Source: Cudoniella acicularis
Lineage: Eukaryota > Ascomycota > Leotiomycetes > Helotiales > Helotiaceae
Length of the DNA: 38,113 nucleotides
Direction of reading: 5' to 3'
Assembly (NCBI GenBank): GCA_013054445.1
Contig: JAAMPI010000430.1
Location: 1-38,113 of the forward strand
The notes below the pieces were generated by a model. That model saw only the letters and a program-made list of their open reading frames with translations, was not told the DNA's origin and did no database searches. Positions within the stretch are counted from its first letter, which is position 1, and each line of letters opens with the position of its first letter. The position numbers were made by a program, and so were the translations under genes. Shown one piece after another: positions 11,567-21,900 of this stretch.

Positions 11567-11915
11567 GGGTATATGACCGTAGTACGCGGTATATAGTATA
11601 TAGAAGATATATCTATATAGTCGTCGGTAGGCGGCTATGGTGTGGGCGGAAGAAGAGTCGACTGTTAGGTCGAGAGTGATTCAAGTATGTGGAATAATAA
11701 TATGAATTTGACTTAAAGACTTATCTATCTACAAAGGAATGAGCGGACTATATATACTACAAGTGTAGTTACTAGAAGCTTCTATAACTTAGAAATCAAC
11801 GCTTATAAATCAACGCTTATAAATCAAAGCTTATAAATCAAAGAACAACCTAGAAGATTCTAGTAAGGTCTAAACCTTAAGCCTAGAATAGTGCTTATTA
11901 CCTAATAATATAACA
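11555..11915. mobile_element. Solo LTR of a retrotransposon with 5-bp target duplication
   Basis: The 361-bp element starts TGTTGGAGG and ends ATATAACA, giving the TG...CA ends of an LTR and a 4-bp terminal inverted repeat (TGTT/AACA). It is flanked directly by AAACC on both sides (11550-11554 and 11916-11920), a 5-bp target duplication typical of integrase-type retrotransposons. Inside are AT-rich sequence and a 14-bp tandem repeat (AAATCAACGCTTAT, about 3.5 copies at 11793-11843). No internal retrotransposon coding sequence is present, so this is a recombined solo LTR. Copia versus gypsy cannot be decided from the LTR alone. Confidence 0.82.
11793..11843. repeat. 14-bp tandem repeat inside the LTR
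   Basis: AAATCAACGCTTAT occurs twice, then once with C to A (AAATCAAAGCTTAT), then a partial AAATCAAAG. Each copy contains a TTATAAAT junction. Confidence 0.85.
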
Positions 11916-11939
11916 AAACCCATCTGCATATACTTCTGA

Positions 11940-12128
11940 TCTTCTGGCTCCGGCACTCCGGCTGCTAAGAAACCGGAGAAGGGGGAAAAGACCGGGAAGG
12001 GGAAGGTGGAAAAGACAGGGAAGGGGGATAAGACGGCAACGGGGAGAGTGAAAAAGACAGGGAAGGGTAAAAAGACGGGGAAAGTGGCAAAGACAGGAAA
12101 GGGGAAAAAGACAGAGAAGAGAGCTTAA
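11940..12128 (+). pseudogene. Lysine-rich tail, probably the detached 3' end of the secreted-protein gene
   Basis: Immediately 3' of the solo LTR an open frame of 63 codons runs from just after a TGA (11937-11939) to a TAA. It reads SSGSGTPAAKKPEKGEKTGK and continues as KTGKG-type repeats to KTEKRA. It has no start codon of its own. It lies on the same strand and is collinear with the secreted-protein gene, so it may be that gene's original Lys/Gly/Thr-rich C-terminus. It is in neither the current frame nor the +1 frame of the upstream part, so at least one more frame change is needed. This link is inference. Confidence 0.4.
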
Positions 12129-12147
12129 GCTCAAAGCGAGGGGGATT

Positions 12148-12378
12148 TTAGTAAAATGTTGATTTTGAGGGATGATCCGCAGAATAGATCCGGGCACCCA
12201 GGTGGAAACCTAGGGGTCCGAAATTGCTCCGGTTAAGCAGGATATTGTTGTGGTGGTGAGTACTGCTGGTACTGCTGATTTTGTAAATATTATTGATGTG
12301 GAGGTGCGGCGCATTTGCCATACTACGGCTGTACATATCTGCATTTTCCTTGTTTATGTCCTGGTGGGAAGGATTCAT
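12148..12378 (-). pseudogene. Small ORF, possibly a decayed Gln/Tyr/Pro-rich protein gene
   Basis: A 76-codon frame opens with a true ATG (MNPSHQDINKENADMYSRS). After about residue 28 the adjacent frame instead gives NQQYQQYSPPQQYPA, then a stop, then PEQFRTPRFPPG. That Q/Y/P-rich composition is typical of many small fungal proteins and makes better protein sense than the continuing frame. This could be a short decayed gene or a chance ORF. No family is recognised. Confidence 0.25.
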
Positions 12379-12587
12379 TTCTCGAAAACCGATTTTAGAA
12401 TTATTACTAGAAATTTTCCCTCAAACACATCATATTTTAATCAACGAAACGATATAGGGACACAAATTTTACAAAGAAGTCACATAGAAGACGTCAATTT
12501 GCAATTTTGCCCGTAAAGAAATCCTTCTATCAATCAACCACGTCCGATCATTCTCTCTCCAATATCCCATTGTCAATAGTACCATCA

Positions 12588-12656
12588 AGCCTCCCTTTCA
12601 CCCGCCCCAAGCACCTCCTCCGTAGGTCTTTTCCCGAAATTGCCTGGCTTCGTATT
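12588..12656 (-). repeat. Degenerate fifth KGG repeat, out of frame past the stop
   Basis: Directly downstream of the CON-10-type stop codon (12664-12666) the neighbouring frame encodes NTKPGNFGKRPTEEV, followed by LGAGEREA and a stop. It matches the repeat core of the upstream gene but has lost the KGG triplet. It therefore looks like a former fifth repeat cut off by a frame change. Confidence 0.65.
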
Positions 12657-12663
12657 CCCAGCA

Positions 12664-13110
12664 CTACTTACTCTCCTCAAACTGCTTCGCGCGAGCCTGT
12701 CCGCCCAGACTTGCGATCTCACGAACCTCTTCCGTGGGGCGATTGGCGAAGTTGCCCTGGTTCGTATTTCCATTTCCCATCGAGGTGTCTTGAAACTGAG
12801 CCGCACGCGCCTGTCCCCCTTTGCTCGCCGCCTCCCTTACCTCCTCCATAGGTCGATTCGCAAAATTTCCCGGATTGGTGTTATTTTTTCCAGTCGGTTC
12901 TTCAAATTGCGCAGCGCGGGCCTGGCCTCCCTTCCTGGCAGCTTCTCTCACCTCCTCGGTAGGCCGGTTGGCAAAGTTACCCGGGTTGTCGCTGGTGGTT
13001 GAAGCGGAGGTGACTCCAGAACCTTGGGATGCAAGGCCGCCTTTACGGGCGATCTCGCGGACTTCTTCTGTGGGGAGATTGGCGAAATTTGCTGGGTTGG
13101 TGGATGCCAT
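12664..13110 (-). CDS. CON-10-type stress/conidiation protein with KGG repeats
   Basis: An intronless 148-residue protein made almost wholly of four copies of the KGG motif (stress-induced protein, KGG repeat family). The core is NFANRPTEEVREAARKGG, with variants NFANLPTEEVREIARKGG, NFANRPMEEVREAASKGG and NFANRPTEEVREIASLGG. Linkers are short and rich in Thr, Asn and Gln. Such proteins are small, hydrophilic and heat-stable. They are induced during conidiation, light or stress in fungi (Neurospora con-10 is the named member) and behave like desiccation protectants; the biochemical role is not settled. A TATA-like box lies about 130 bases upstream. A degenerate fifth repeat follows the stop in another frame. 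Confidence 0.9.
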   Translation of the reverse strand: MASTNPANFANLPTEEVREIARKGGLASQGSGVTSASTTSDNPGNFANRPTEEVREAARKGGQARAAQFEEPTGKNNTNPGNFANRPMEEVREAASKGGQARAAQFQDTSMGNGNTNQGNFANRPTEEVREIASLGGQARAKQFEESK

Positions 13111-13240
13111 TGTGAATGAAGTGCTTTGATAGCTCTTGCGGAATTGATTGGAGCTTTGTTTTGTTTGAGAGGAAAGGTTGGGTATGTGAAAAGTGGGTTG
13201 GAGTCGAAATGCGGATGGAAGAGATGTGATATTGACGAAC

Positions 13241-13248
13241 TTATATAG
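13241..13248 (-). promoter_or_regulatory. TATA-like box of the CON-10-type gene
   Basis: On the minus strand this reads CTATATAA. It is 130 bases upstream of the ATG at 13110, leaving room for a leader of roughly 100 bases. Position and sequence fit a core TATA box; not otherwise tested. Confidence 0.5.
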
Positions 13249-14745
13249 AGAGCACGAGGTCCTTCTCTTGATCTGCCTGAGGTACGTATGATATAATGTG
13301 TCCCGCAAAACAAGGTATATGGCCAAATGACGATTGTATTTTAAAGCACTCCTAGGTTTCTAGCAACAAGACAAGGATCCTTCAGCACGTGGATCGAAAA
13401 CTCCGCCCAAATGTCATCTAAAATCACGATCTCTCTGCCTTCGAACCAGTCTTGCATCAGGCAGAACCTAGTAAGTAGGAAGTAAACAAAAACGCGTGTC
13501 GAGATCAACATGTCGATCACCCGAACTGGGGACGCGACATCCTCGCGTTAGAACATAGGTTTGACTCATAGCTCTTAGTAACCTAGAATAACGTCAGATT
13601 ACCAATTCGTGCTAGAAATCAAGTTTTATATCGTTTTCGATGCATGTCATAAACTAGTGCCAGGCTGCAGTTGATGCTCCCGTGTCCGAATCGCTTCCTC
13701 GCGAGCCGCATGTACAAGTATATTCTAGTCAAAATCGCTCGATCATAAAAGTGGTAAATAATAATACAGTCATCGAGTCCCGTAAAACCACTTGGCTGTG
13801 AGAAAGAAAACTCAACTCAAAAACAAACTAATAAGTCTGTTTGTTACCAAGCCATGCAAAGAAAGCCCTCTCATCTACCCTACTCCTTTCTCCTATTACT
13901 CGAGTACTATGACCAACAGGATTCCTAGGAACATTAACTTTCTCCCTCTCAGGAAGCCTCTCCTCCACAAACATCTGAAACCCATTCACCAAATCGTCAA
14001 CCTCGCCTTATATTTGCCCTTTTTTTGACTGATTGGTCCTGCAATGGGTATTGTGACATAGTGCCGGTCGCTTCGCTATATCTTTTCACTCTCACTTTCT
14101 CTATTCAAACTGCTATCTTTTCTTGGTTTTGTTAACAAAAATTACTTGGATTATCTTTCTTCTTTTATAATTTAAACTTTTATTAAAATATCCGAGTTTA
14201 AATATTAAAATAGGTCTGAATATAAATAAGACTGGGTTTATTAGTTAAGTAAAGTAGTTTTCTAATACTTTACTAATACTTTATAATTACAATATTTAAA
14301 ATTAAATAATAGAAATAATATATCTTAAAAATCTTTAATTTATTAATTACTTTAATTGTTATTTACAACTTATTAAACTTCCTAATTAAGCCTTTCTATT
14401 CTATAAACATAGCTACCTAAACATTAGAATGTGGACAAAGTAATTAGATATCTTATTTCTAAGAAGTATTACTGGGAAAGACTGAGCCACATCCAGTGGC
14501 GATAGGCATTAGTGGCTTAAGCGATGGAGGGAGAAGACATTGTAGAAAGATAACGCCCTCCATTTCTCCTTCCTTTGATTTCAACGCGCCCATTTCAACA
14601 ATTCTTTTCCATGCGCCCAGAAAGTTCTTGCTCTTGTTTGAACAAATATGCCGTCACTTAAATTCTGGAAGTCGAAACCCCGTCAAATCTCGAAGACGTT
14701 GAGCGATTCGGCCAACGAGGCGCGGCCGATTCAAGCCAATTTGGC
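13249..14745. other. Intergenic region with AT-rich relic
   Basis: About 1.5 kb without a convincing gene between the CON-10-type gene and the STAND gene. The frames present are short and lack family features. From about 14110 to 14465 the base composition drops to very high AT. Upstream of 14746 the STAND frame is open from about 14661 (reading LEDVERFGQRGAADSSQFG), so a further upstream exon or start is possible. Confidence 0.45.
14110..14465. repeat. AT-rich relic, possibly a RIP-mutated transposon remnant
   Basis: About 350 bases are dominated by TTTAAT, TATTAAA and TAATACTTTA words with almost no CpG. The borders with normal-composition DNA are sharp. There is no open frame and no visible terminal repeat. 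AT-rich patches of this kind in ascomycetes are usually old repeats altered by repeat-induced point mutation; that is inference here. Confidence 0.45.
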
Positions 14746-15489
14746 ATGTTTGTTCTGGAGGACAAACCCTCCGACCAATCCAAAGTGGTTGACGTGGTTG
14801 CGGTACATGGACTCAACGGACATTACCTCAATACATGGAAAACTACGAACGCAGCTGGGGAAGACATTGTCTGGATCAGAGACTTCCTACCCAAACAGCT
14901 CCCAAACGCTCGAATAATGTCGTACGGATACAATTCTGCTGTGCAATTCAGCAAGAGCGTTGTTGGTATCGGGACATTTGCAGAGCAACTTCTTGAAGAT
15001 CTGCGGTCATGGCGTCTTACGCCAGAAGAGAAAGAAAGGCCGGTCATATTTATTTGCCATAGCTTGGGCGGGATTGTGGTGAAGCAGGTTTGTAATTACT
15101 TCTTGTCACGTTTAATCTGTCGGTTTCATATCAAATACTTATATACATAGGCTCTTGTAAGAGCTCATGAGCGAGAGAGATTTTCAACGCTGCTATCGAA
15201 TATTCGCGGCATTGCCTTCTTCGGCACACCACATAGAGGGGCGGATTTAGCGAGTTGGGCCGCCATGTTTGGGAACATACTGAATGCTGCAGGGTTTGGG
15301 ACGAGTACAAGTACAAAATTCCTTAAGGAACTTCGAAGTCGATCTGAGCTGTTGAGTGATATCAGTGAATCATTCGTGGAACGTGGGAAAGACCTTGATA
15401 TTTTCAGCTTTTACGAGACGGACATGATGGGCTATATGAATTACCTGCTAAGTATATTCTACTCTTGCTTTATCAAGAACTACTGTTGA
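14746..15489 (+). CDS. Hydrolase half of the broken STAND gene
   Basis: Reading until the mutated donor forces a stop gives join(14746..15087,15151..15489). The alpha/beta-hydrolase signs are VVDVVAVHGLNGHYLNTW (oxyanion region), the nucleophile elbow ICHSLGGIVVKQ with Ser at residue 106, and GIAFFGTPHRGADLASW. This is the SesB/lipase-like effector domain found at the N-terminus of fungal NACHT proteins. The last 14 residues (LSIFYSCFIKNYC) are translated intron. On its own this would be a truncated single-domain hydrolase. The start at 14746 is the only in-frame ATG, but relatives have longer N-termini. Confidence 0.55.
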
Positions 15490-15721
15490 CATCTCAAAGG
15501 TGGTTGAAAAGCAGTCTGCAATATTAGATTAGCCGAACGAGACAAGTATACGTCTTAATGGAAATCATTCGACAATCTGCAAGTTTTCCTTCCCAGATGA
15601 TCAGAGGTACAGGACTGTATGGTCAAATCTACAAGAGATAAGCACATCTTCTATTGTTGATAGGAGTGAGTCATAATTTATCAGTCAGCATAGCTTCTCA
15701 ATGCTAAGTTTATTTCCCCAG

Positions 15722-17859
15722 CCCTATCAGAAGAAGAGTCAACTTTCTTGCAAAGTCTCTGCAGTGACTACGATATTCACAGAGAGCGAGTAGAGGCTCC
15801 AGCAGTTGGAACTTGCCGGTGGATACTAGACCACCCAAAATATAGGGCCTGGTTACAGGAAAAGAATTCCAGCCTTCTATGGATCTCTGCAGACGCAGGT
15901 TGTGGGAAATCAGTCATGACTTCTTTTCTAGTTGACGCCCAAACCATCGATGTCACGGATGCAATAACATCTTACTTCTTCTTCAAAGATGATAATGAGC
16001 AGCAGCGAACAGCTACACTTGCTATTTCAGGTCTTCTTCACCAGATATTCACTGCCCAACCTCAGTTATTGAAACATGGGGTTCAATGGATAAAGTCAAG
16101 ATCAGTGAACAGGATGGAATTCAACCCTCTCTGGAAGCTCTTTACGGATACAATCCAGGATATCGAAGCAACCAGCGTTATATGCTTGATCGATGCTCTT
16201 GATGAATGTGAAAAGATGACCAGAGAAATTTTCATAGCTGTCGTCGCAAAATACTTCGCTACGAGTCTAAAGAGTCAGCAACGAAAACCGGTTCTGAAGA
16301 TGTTAGTCACAAGTCGGCCTGACAATGCAATTCAGCGTGGTTTTCAGAGACTACAAAAAATAAGATTAAGAGGGGAGGATGAAGTCGATTCTGTTAGCCA
16401 TGATATTGGGCTAGTTGTTCAAGCAAACATCGACCAGCTACAAGAAGGCGGGATGCCTCGATGGCTGCTTATGAACCTTCAACAACGACTAATAGATGGA
16501 GCCGATCGAACGTTCCTATGGACCACCCTCATTATTCAGCTTTTGAAAGACGCCTCAGAACAAGGTGCCTCTCAGAACCAACTTGAGGCAATAATCCAAA
16601 GTCGAGACATCGACGAGGTTTATAGCCGTCTCCTGCAACAAACTTCTTCGCCTCTGAAGGCAAGGGCATTGTTATCAATTGTGCTCGCAGTCGCCCGCCC
16701 TCTGACATTAAATGAGATGTGTGTCGCAACAGCAATTAGATTAGGACACAAGAATCTCGGAGCTCTAGAAAGGGATTTTGTGCATCCTTTTGAAAACCAT
16801 GTACGGACCCTGTGTGGACACTTTCTCCGTATCATTCACGGCAAGATCTACCTGGTCCACCAAACTGCGAGAGAGTTCCTCTTGGATTTCGATTCACATA
16901 CAGCCTCAACAGTCCAGTATGGAGATCTTGCCAAGGAGGAGTGGATCGACCGAAACTATGCGATCAAACTTGGGAAACTTGATAAATTGTTCAAGCCGTC
17001 TAGAGACCACAATAGGGGATGCGTCGAGAACGGCGCTGAGCACCGCTCGAAGAGTTACCCCTTGCCGTTACGACAGGTAAGAAAACAGACGATGGAAGTT
17101 GGACGTGAAATCAAAAAATCCTCCGAAAACGGAAAGAACAAGCGACTAAAACCTGTCAAGCGAGAGCTTTTCAAACATGGGATTCTTCTTAAGAATGCTC
17201 ATTATCTTCTGCTAAAGGCCTGTATACATTTTATTTCCATTGCTGGAAATTCGGACGACAAAGCTATGTTGCTTTTGGATCCATGCCTTGAAGAATCCCT
17301 TGATTATGCTGCACTCACCTGGGCCTTCCATAGCGGTCACTGTCGTGACGTCCAAACGCTTCCAGTAATGGAGCTCTTGGAAAAGTTATGTTCTCCTCAG
17401 TTCCCTGGATTTGCTACTTGGACTCAAAGAAATTCATTGTACAGATTGCAGTTTCCTGAAGGCCGGATAGACATACAGGGGAAACACACCGATCATAAAA
17501 GGGAAGTGGGACGAGTATTTTTAGGCATGCGATTTCAACGAGGACCGAAGTCTGACGACCAAGACTTGGATGACAATGACGGATCAGAGGAAGACACTGC
17601 TGAGTCAGAAGAAGACGCCTTTCCCGTTGATGTCTATCCTCAACCCAAAGAAGGAAAGCTGGCTAAGAGAAGCATGGGGGAAACCACAGTCCATTCGCAC
17701 TCAGATCGATTCCGAGACTATAGAAGATCGGAGGAAAAAAGGATTGCAATTGAAGAATCTGCTTTAGTTTCTTATAGCCACCCTCCAGCCGGCAATTTAT
17801 TTCCGAATTACCTTAATAGAGTTAATCAGATCCAAATCGGATCTGACTCAGATTTATAA
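15722..17859 (+). CDS. NACHT half of the broken STAND gene
   Basis: This long exon is open throughout; an ATG at 15748 could start an independent product. It contains the NACHT NTPase: the Walker A loop LWISADAGCGKSV (Lys about residue 331 of the full frame), Walker B SVICLIDALDECE (about 424-431), the sensor-like LVTSRPDNAIQ, then the winged-helix part ending LVHQTAREFLLDF. A helical segment with YLLLKACIHFI and DYAALTWAFH follows. The end is acidic and low-complexity, and the final residues (NQIQIGSDSDL) are encoded in an imperfect inverted repeat. The usual C-terminal ligand-sensing repeats are absent. Proteins of this class oligomerise on NTP binding and trigger cell death in non-self recognition; for this copy that is inferred from family. 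Confidence 0.7.
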
Positions 17860-17900
17860 AAGTCAAATAAAAAGAGGTTAAATCAGAGTTGGATTTGGAT
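17829..17900. repeat. Imperfect inverted repeat at the 3' end of the NACHT exon
   Basis: The left arm contains ATCCAAATC and CTCAGATTTA; the right arm carries their near reverse complements (TAAATCAGAG and GATTTGGAT). The spacer is an A-rich loop of about 22 bases. It spans the stop codon at 17857-17859. It could be the end of an inserted small element or a transcript hairpin. Confidence 0.4.
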
Positions 17901-18923
17901 TTGCCCAAAACTGACCTGCTATTTAAGTGATTTAGTACCCCTGACAGGTCACCAATAACAGAGTCTAGCCTTATCTAGATTATAGATCTTTGAACTTCCT
18001 ACTCTAATCTAACCTTACTACTATATAAATACCCGCCCTCACCCCCTCACCCCTTTTCTTTTATCCTAACAAAGTCTGAAGTTTCCTATACTAAAGAGAA
18101 TCGAAAATTTCGCCGCTGCTATGCGCGTCTTATAGATGTCATGATTAGAAGCCGTGAGAATTAAGTCGTGTAAGTCGTGGTTACTTTTCTTCGGCGTACC
18201 GGTAGTTCGGATGTTTAGATGTTTTGGGATAAACGTATGAAAATTTGTGATTCGAAATCCCGAGCGACAGCGACTTCTCCCATAACAATAGCAACCTGGC
18301 TTTATATTAACAGCAATCCTTCTAAGTTATCACCTACGCTTAAAAACCCTATACCTGCACACACCACTATAAGATTGCAAAACCCACAACTCTCAAGTTT
18401 CAGCCCTCACATAAAACAAGATAACCCGCTGTCGTGTAAGAGCAGATTCTTCGATCCCCAGCTGGCAGCAACAACAAACCTACATGGGTTTGCACGACGG
18501 ATTAGCGTTATATTATCGAAGTATGAGAGAAGGGAGTCATGATTTGTATTTATAAGGGATTGGTTTTGTAGGTTTTAGGGTCAGGGATGGGGAAGTTAGA
18601 GGTGACGGGGAAAGGGCTATGGGAGGGGCTTTTGAGGGGAGAGAGAGAAAGAGACAGAGATTCTGTGTGCTCGTAATTCATTCATTTATTTCTCGCCGGA
18701 GTCGCTAACAATGTGATGCTAAAGAATGGACGCAGAACGCCGACGTCGTGGAGGGGGATATCATACCGTGTCATACCAAGAGCCAACCATGCCAAAACCA
18801 ACCCAATCATTCCATCCATGATCCATGATTCATATCCAACCCGCGAGTTCCAATTTCCCATGCCCTCTTCCTAACAACTTTCATCAAAATTTCCGTATGC
18901 ATCAATGAATCCCATATCCATAT
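17901..18923. other. Convergent intergenic region
   Basis: About 1 kb between the 3' ends of the NACHT gene (+) and the caspase-like gene (-). It contains pyrimidine-rich and purine-rich stretches and short chance frames. I see no RNA gene or transposon. Confidence 0.45.
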
Positions 18924-21900
18924 CTATCCCTTTTCCAATTCACAAAAGGGAAATCCCGTACGTTCCAATTTCATGTTACCACCGCAAAGCAGGTAGTCCA
19001 TGTGGACTCCCACCCGCACTCGCACCGCCACTCCCAAGACTCCCAACCCCAACATCAACACTAATACTCCTCCCAATCCCAAACCTATCCTTCTCTTTGT
19101 CCTTCCCCTTCCCCTCTCTCCCGTCCCAGCACCCCATTCCTCCTTCTCTTTACCCTCCTGCCCACCCCGCCCCTCCTTCCCCTTCTTAATCAATTTACTT
19201 CCCTTCCTCTCCGGCACATTCGAGTTCGGCATCAGCACCACAGGCGGCAATGGCAACGGCCTCCTCGTAACCGTGTTCTCCAATTTCTCTCCCCAAGCAT
19301 CCAGCTCTTTCAACAAACCCCTGCCTTCATCCACCACTGCCGCCGCAGTAGCAGCACCAGAATCAACGACTCCATCTTCGTCGTGGAGGAAAGTATAGGC
19401 TGTCTCAATCTCCCCTTTTTCTTTCTTATTTCCCCGGAATATTCTTACTCGGGATAGTTCCAACATGAGGGGAAGCGAGCGGCGACCCCTCTTTAGTCCT
19501 CGTCGACGCAGTAACAGTAGAAAATCGCTCCAGGCTCCTTGATTGAAAACTCATTATCTGCCTCAATACCTCCGGATCCGGGCGTTTCTTCTCCCTTTCT
19601 TTATTCCGTTCTTTCTCCAACTTAATCACCATATCCCTCTGCCTCTCCCTCTCTTTCTCCGCTTTCTTCTCCTTATCCGTCTTCGATATATTTTGCTGTG
19701 TCACGGAAACAGGAACCGGTTTGCGTTTCGGTAGTGGTAAGGGCCCGTAGAGCATTTTGGTTTTGTGGTCGATGAAACTCATTCCCCTTCCGGGGATCCC
19801 GTTGATGTTTCGTGATTTTGTTGGGTTTCGGGGTTCGCTGCGCGCGCGAACATGTTTCTTTACTGCGTCGCGAGGACTGAGGCCGAGGAGTGTGCCGAGT
19901 ATAGCTTCCGCCTTGCTATTTTTTTCCGGGGTCGCGGATTGCGAATCAGTGGCAATAACCTGTGTCCTGCCAATGAAGACGGGTTTTCCTTCTTTGAGTA
20001 GTTGGACGCGTTCACGTTCTTCTTTTTCGCGGCGGCCGAGTTCCTCCCATGCTCGTGTGGCTTCTTCTCGTGCGAATTTTGCTTCGGTGAGGATGTCGTT
20101 GATTTTTGTCTCGGAGAGGGCGTTGAAGTAAGAAGGAATCTTGGCTGAGCGCCGGTGCAACTCGAGGTCTTTGGCCATTTCAGCGGCGAAGCGCGCCCCG
20201 TCTACCTTTGCTGATCGTCGATGCGGCTCTGTGGTTTTGGCTCTTTGAATGCGTTCGCTGAGGGGCGGATCGGGGAGGGTTTTAATCTTGATGAGGGTGG
20301 CGGAGCCCAGTTCCGGCTCGGGTGTTGGGGCTGGTTCGGGGTTTTGTACTAGGCGTTTGAGATAGTTTATGTGGTGTTCTATAGATGCAGCGGTTTGAGA
20401 GGCGTCGGTTTCTAGTGTGTTAGAGCTGGTGGCCTCTTTTGTGCCGGCGAGACGCTGGAAGTCTTCCACTGATTCGGCGGCGAGGAGGTTGCGTGATTGG
20501 ACGTAGGCGACGAAGGAGATGGCGAGGTCGTCGGGGAGCATGTCCCATATTAGAAGGGGGATGGATATGAGGAGCATGGTAGAATGGCTCTTATAGACTC
20601 CTTCCACCACCCCATACTTAGCAAGAGCGGGAATTTGGCGGATCCAGCGGTACCAAGCCTCAACATCTGGAGCTGAGTCTTCGTCTAGAGCAACAGATAT
20701 TAGGACATGGGGAATTTGCAGGTCGCCATTTTTAAGGGTCTTTATAAGATTGGAAGGATTGTAGATGTCGAATTGGGAGAAGACAGTTGACGGTGGTGGA
20801 GGCGAGGAAGGGATTGCTGGCCTGCTGAAATTGGCACTTGAACGGCCATTGACGGTCCTTCGGGTAGCCAGCTCGATGCTCAAAACCTTCGGATCACTTG
20901 CGCTGAAAATATAAACCGGTGTCCGGCGGTCTTGCATCCTCTGCAGATCTTTCCATTTTCTTCTCTCTGGCTTCTCGTGCTTGATTGCTGCAAGCAATTC
21001 GCTGTGGAGCATAGCAGCTGAAAAGGATGGTCGAGTGATCCAATCCTCCAACACGCTAATGAGTGCATGAGTGAAGAGGTGTCTGCCAGGTCCCGGTGAC
21101 CATTCTTCCGCTCCACACGCAGCAATGGTTTCTATAATCCCTTGGCCACCTCCTGTTGCAAGACCTGAAGTTGCACAGCTGTCTAGTAGAAATAAGACAT
21201 CGGAGCTCGTCTCCTCGAAGAGTGTCTGGATAGCAGTCCAGTTGACGAACGGTGAAGATGGATCTTGTTTGCTGAATATGGTTAGCAGTGCATTACATGA
21301 GGGAGGGTAGTTCAAGTAGAAAGTAGTCCCATCCAACATCTTCAAATTTCCAGCTCGGAGACTTACCACAGCCAAGTAGCACAGCCATCATTGATCTCTG
21401 CATGTCCACAGTAGTAGATGATCATCAAATTATCCGGCGACCCATAATCCTCCACAAAATGCAAAACCATGCTCATAAGCTTTAGATGGGATGATGCAGA
21501 GGGTATCTTCCATCTTTGAGTAAAAAAGCCATAGCATGCTTCAAAGATTGTCCTTAACCGGTCGATTTCTGGCTGTACATTCAAATCATCGTCGCCCCAC
21601 TGAATCAAGACTGCAATTACTTGCTTGTACCGTGCTCGACCTTGTACTGGGAAAGCTCTGGATGCGGCCTGGGGTATGGTCAATTATATTGGAATTGTGC
21701 ACAATGGATTGGAGTTTGAGAGAAGTCTGGATCCAGAGTCGTCGCTCGAATGGGAATAGAACGAGTCGATACATTTATCTGGAATCAAAGGGATCATCTG
21801 ATGATCAATTGCCCTGAAAGACTGAATAAATAATTGAAAGGGTTGCTTACCTCCTCCAGCCTTTTGGCAAATGTCCCGAGCTCTTTCATCCGGTACCTCG

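Larger units (their letters stand above)
14746..17859 (+). pseudogene. STAND/NLR-like gene (alpha/beta hydrolase + NACHT), broken at one splice donor and one codon
   Basis: Four collinear blocks, 14746-15087, 15151-15447, 15500-15665 and 15722-17859, sum to 981 codons in one continuous frame. Together they have the full architecture of fungal SesB-type NLRs: a lipase-like hydrolase, a linker, then NACHT with a winged-helix region. Two defects stop it being read. The donor after 15447 is CTAAGT instead of GTAAGT, and the codon at 15530-15532 is TAG where relatives have Trp (AILD-stop-PNETS; expected ILGWPNE-like). Introns 1 and 3 are normal (GTTTGT...TAG, GTGAGT...CAG). The TAG could come from a C-to-T change on the other strand in a CpA context; the donor change is a transversion. 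Either the gene is inactive in this strain or the sequence has errors here. No ankyrin, WD40 or TPR repeats follow the NACHT part. Confidence 0.7.

Noticed and set aside
12180..12290. 5S rRNA-like words (GGTTAAGCAGG, GAGTACTGCTGGTACTGC)
   Set aside because: The similarity is limited to short words; the conserved 5S arms and spacing are absent.
12640..13129. Plus-strand frames of 102-120 codons opposite the CON-10-type gene
   Set aside because: They are mirror images of the KGG repeat units on the coding strand; repeat structure keeps several frames open.
15523..15533. TTAGATTAG as an intron acceptor that would hide the TAG
   Set aside because: It would delete the conserved VVEKQSAILD segment, and no donor upstream gives the matching phase.
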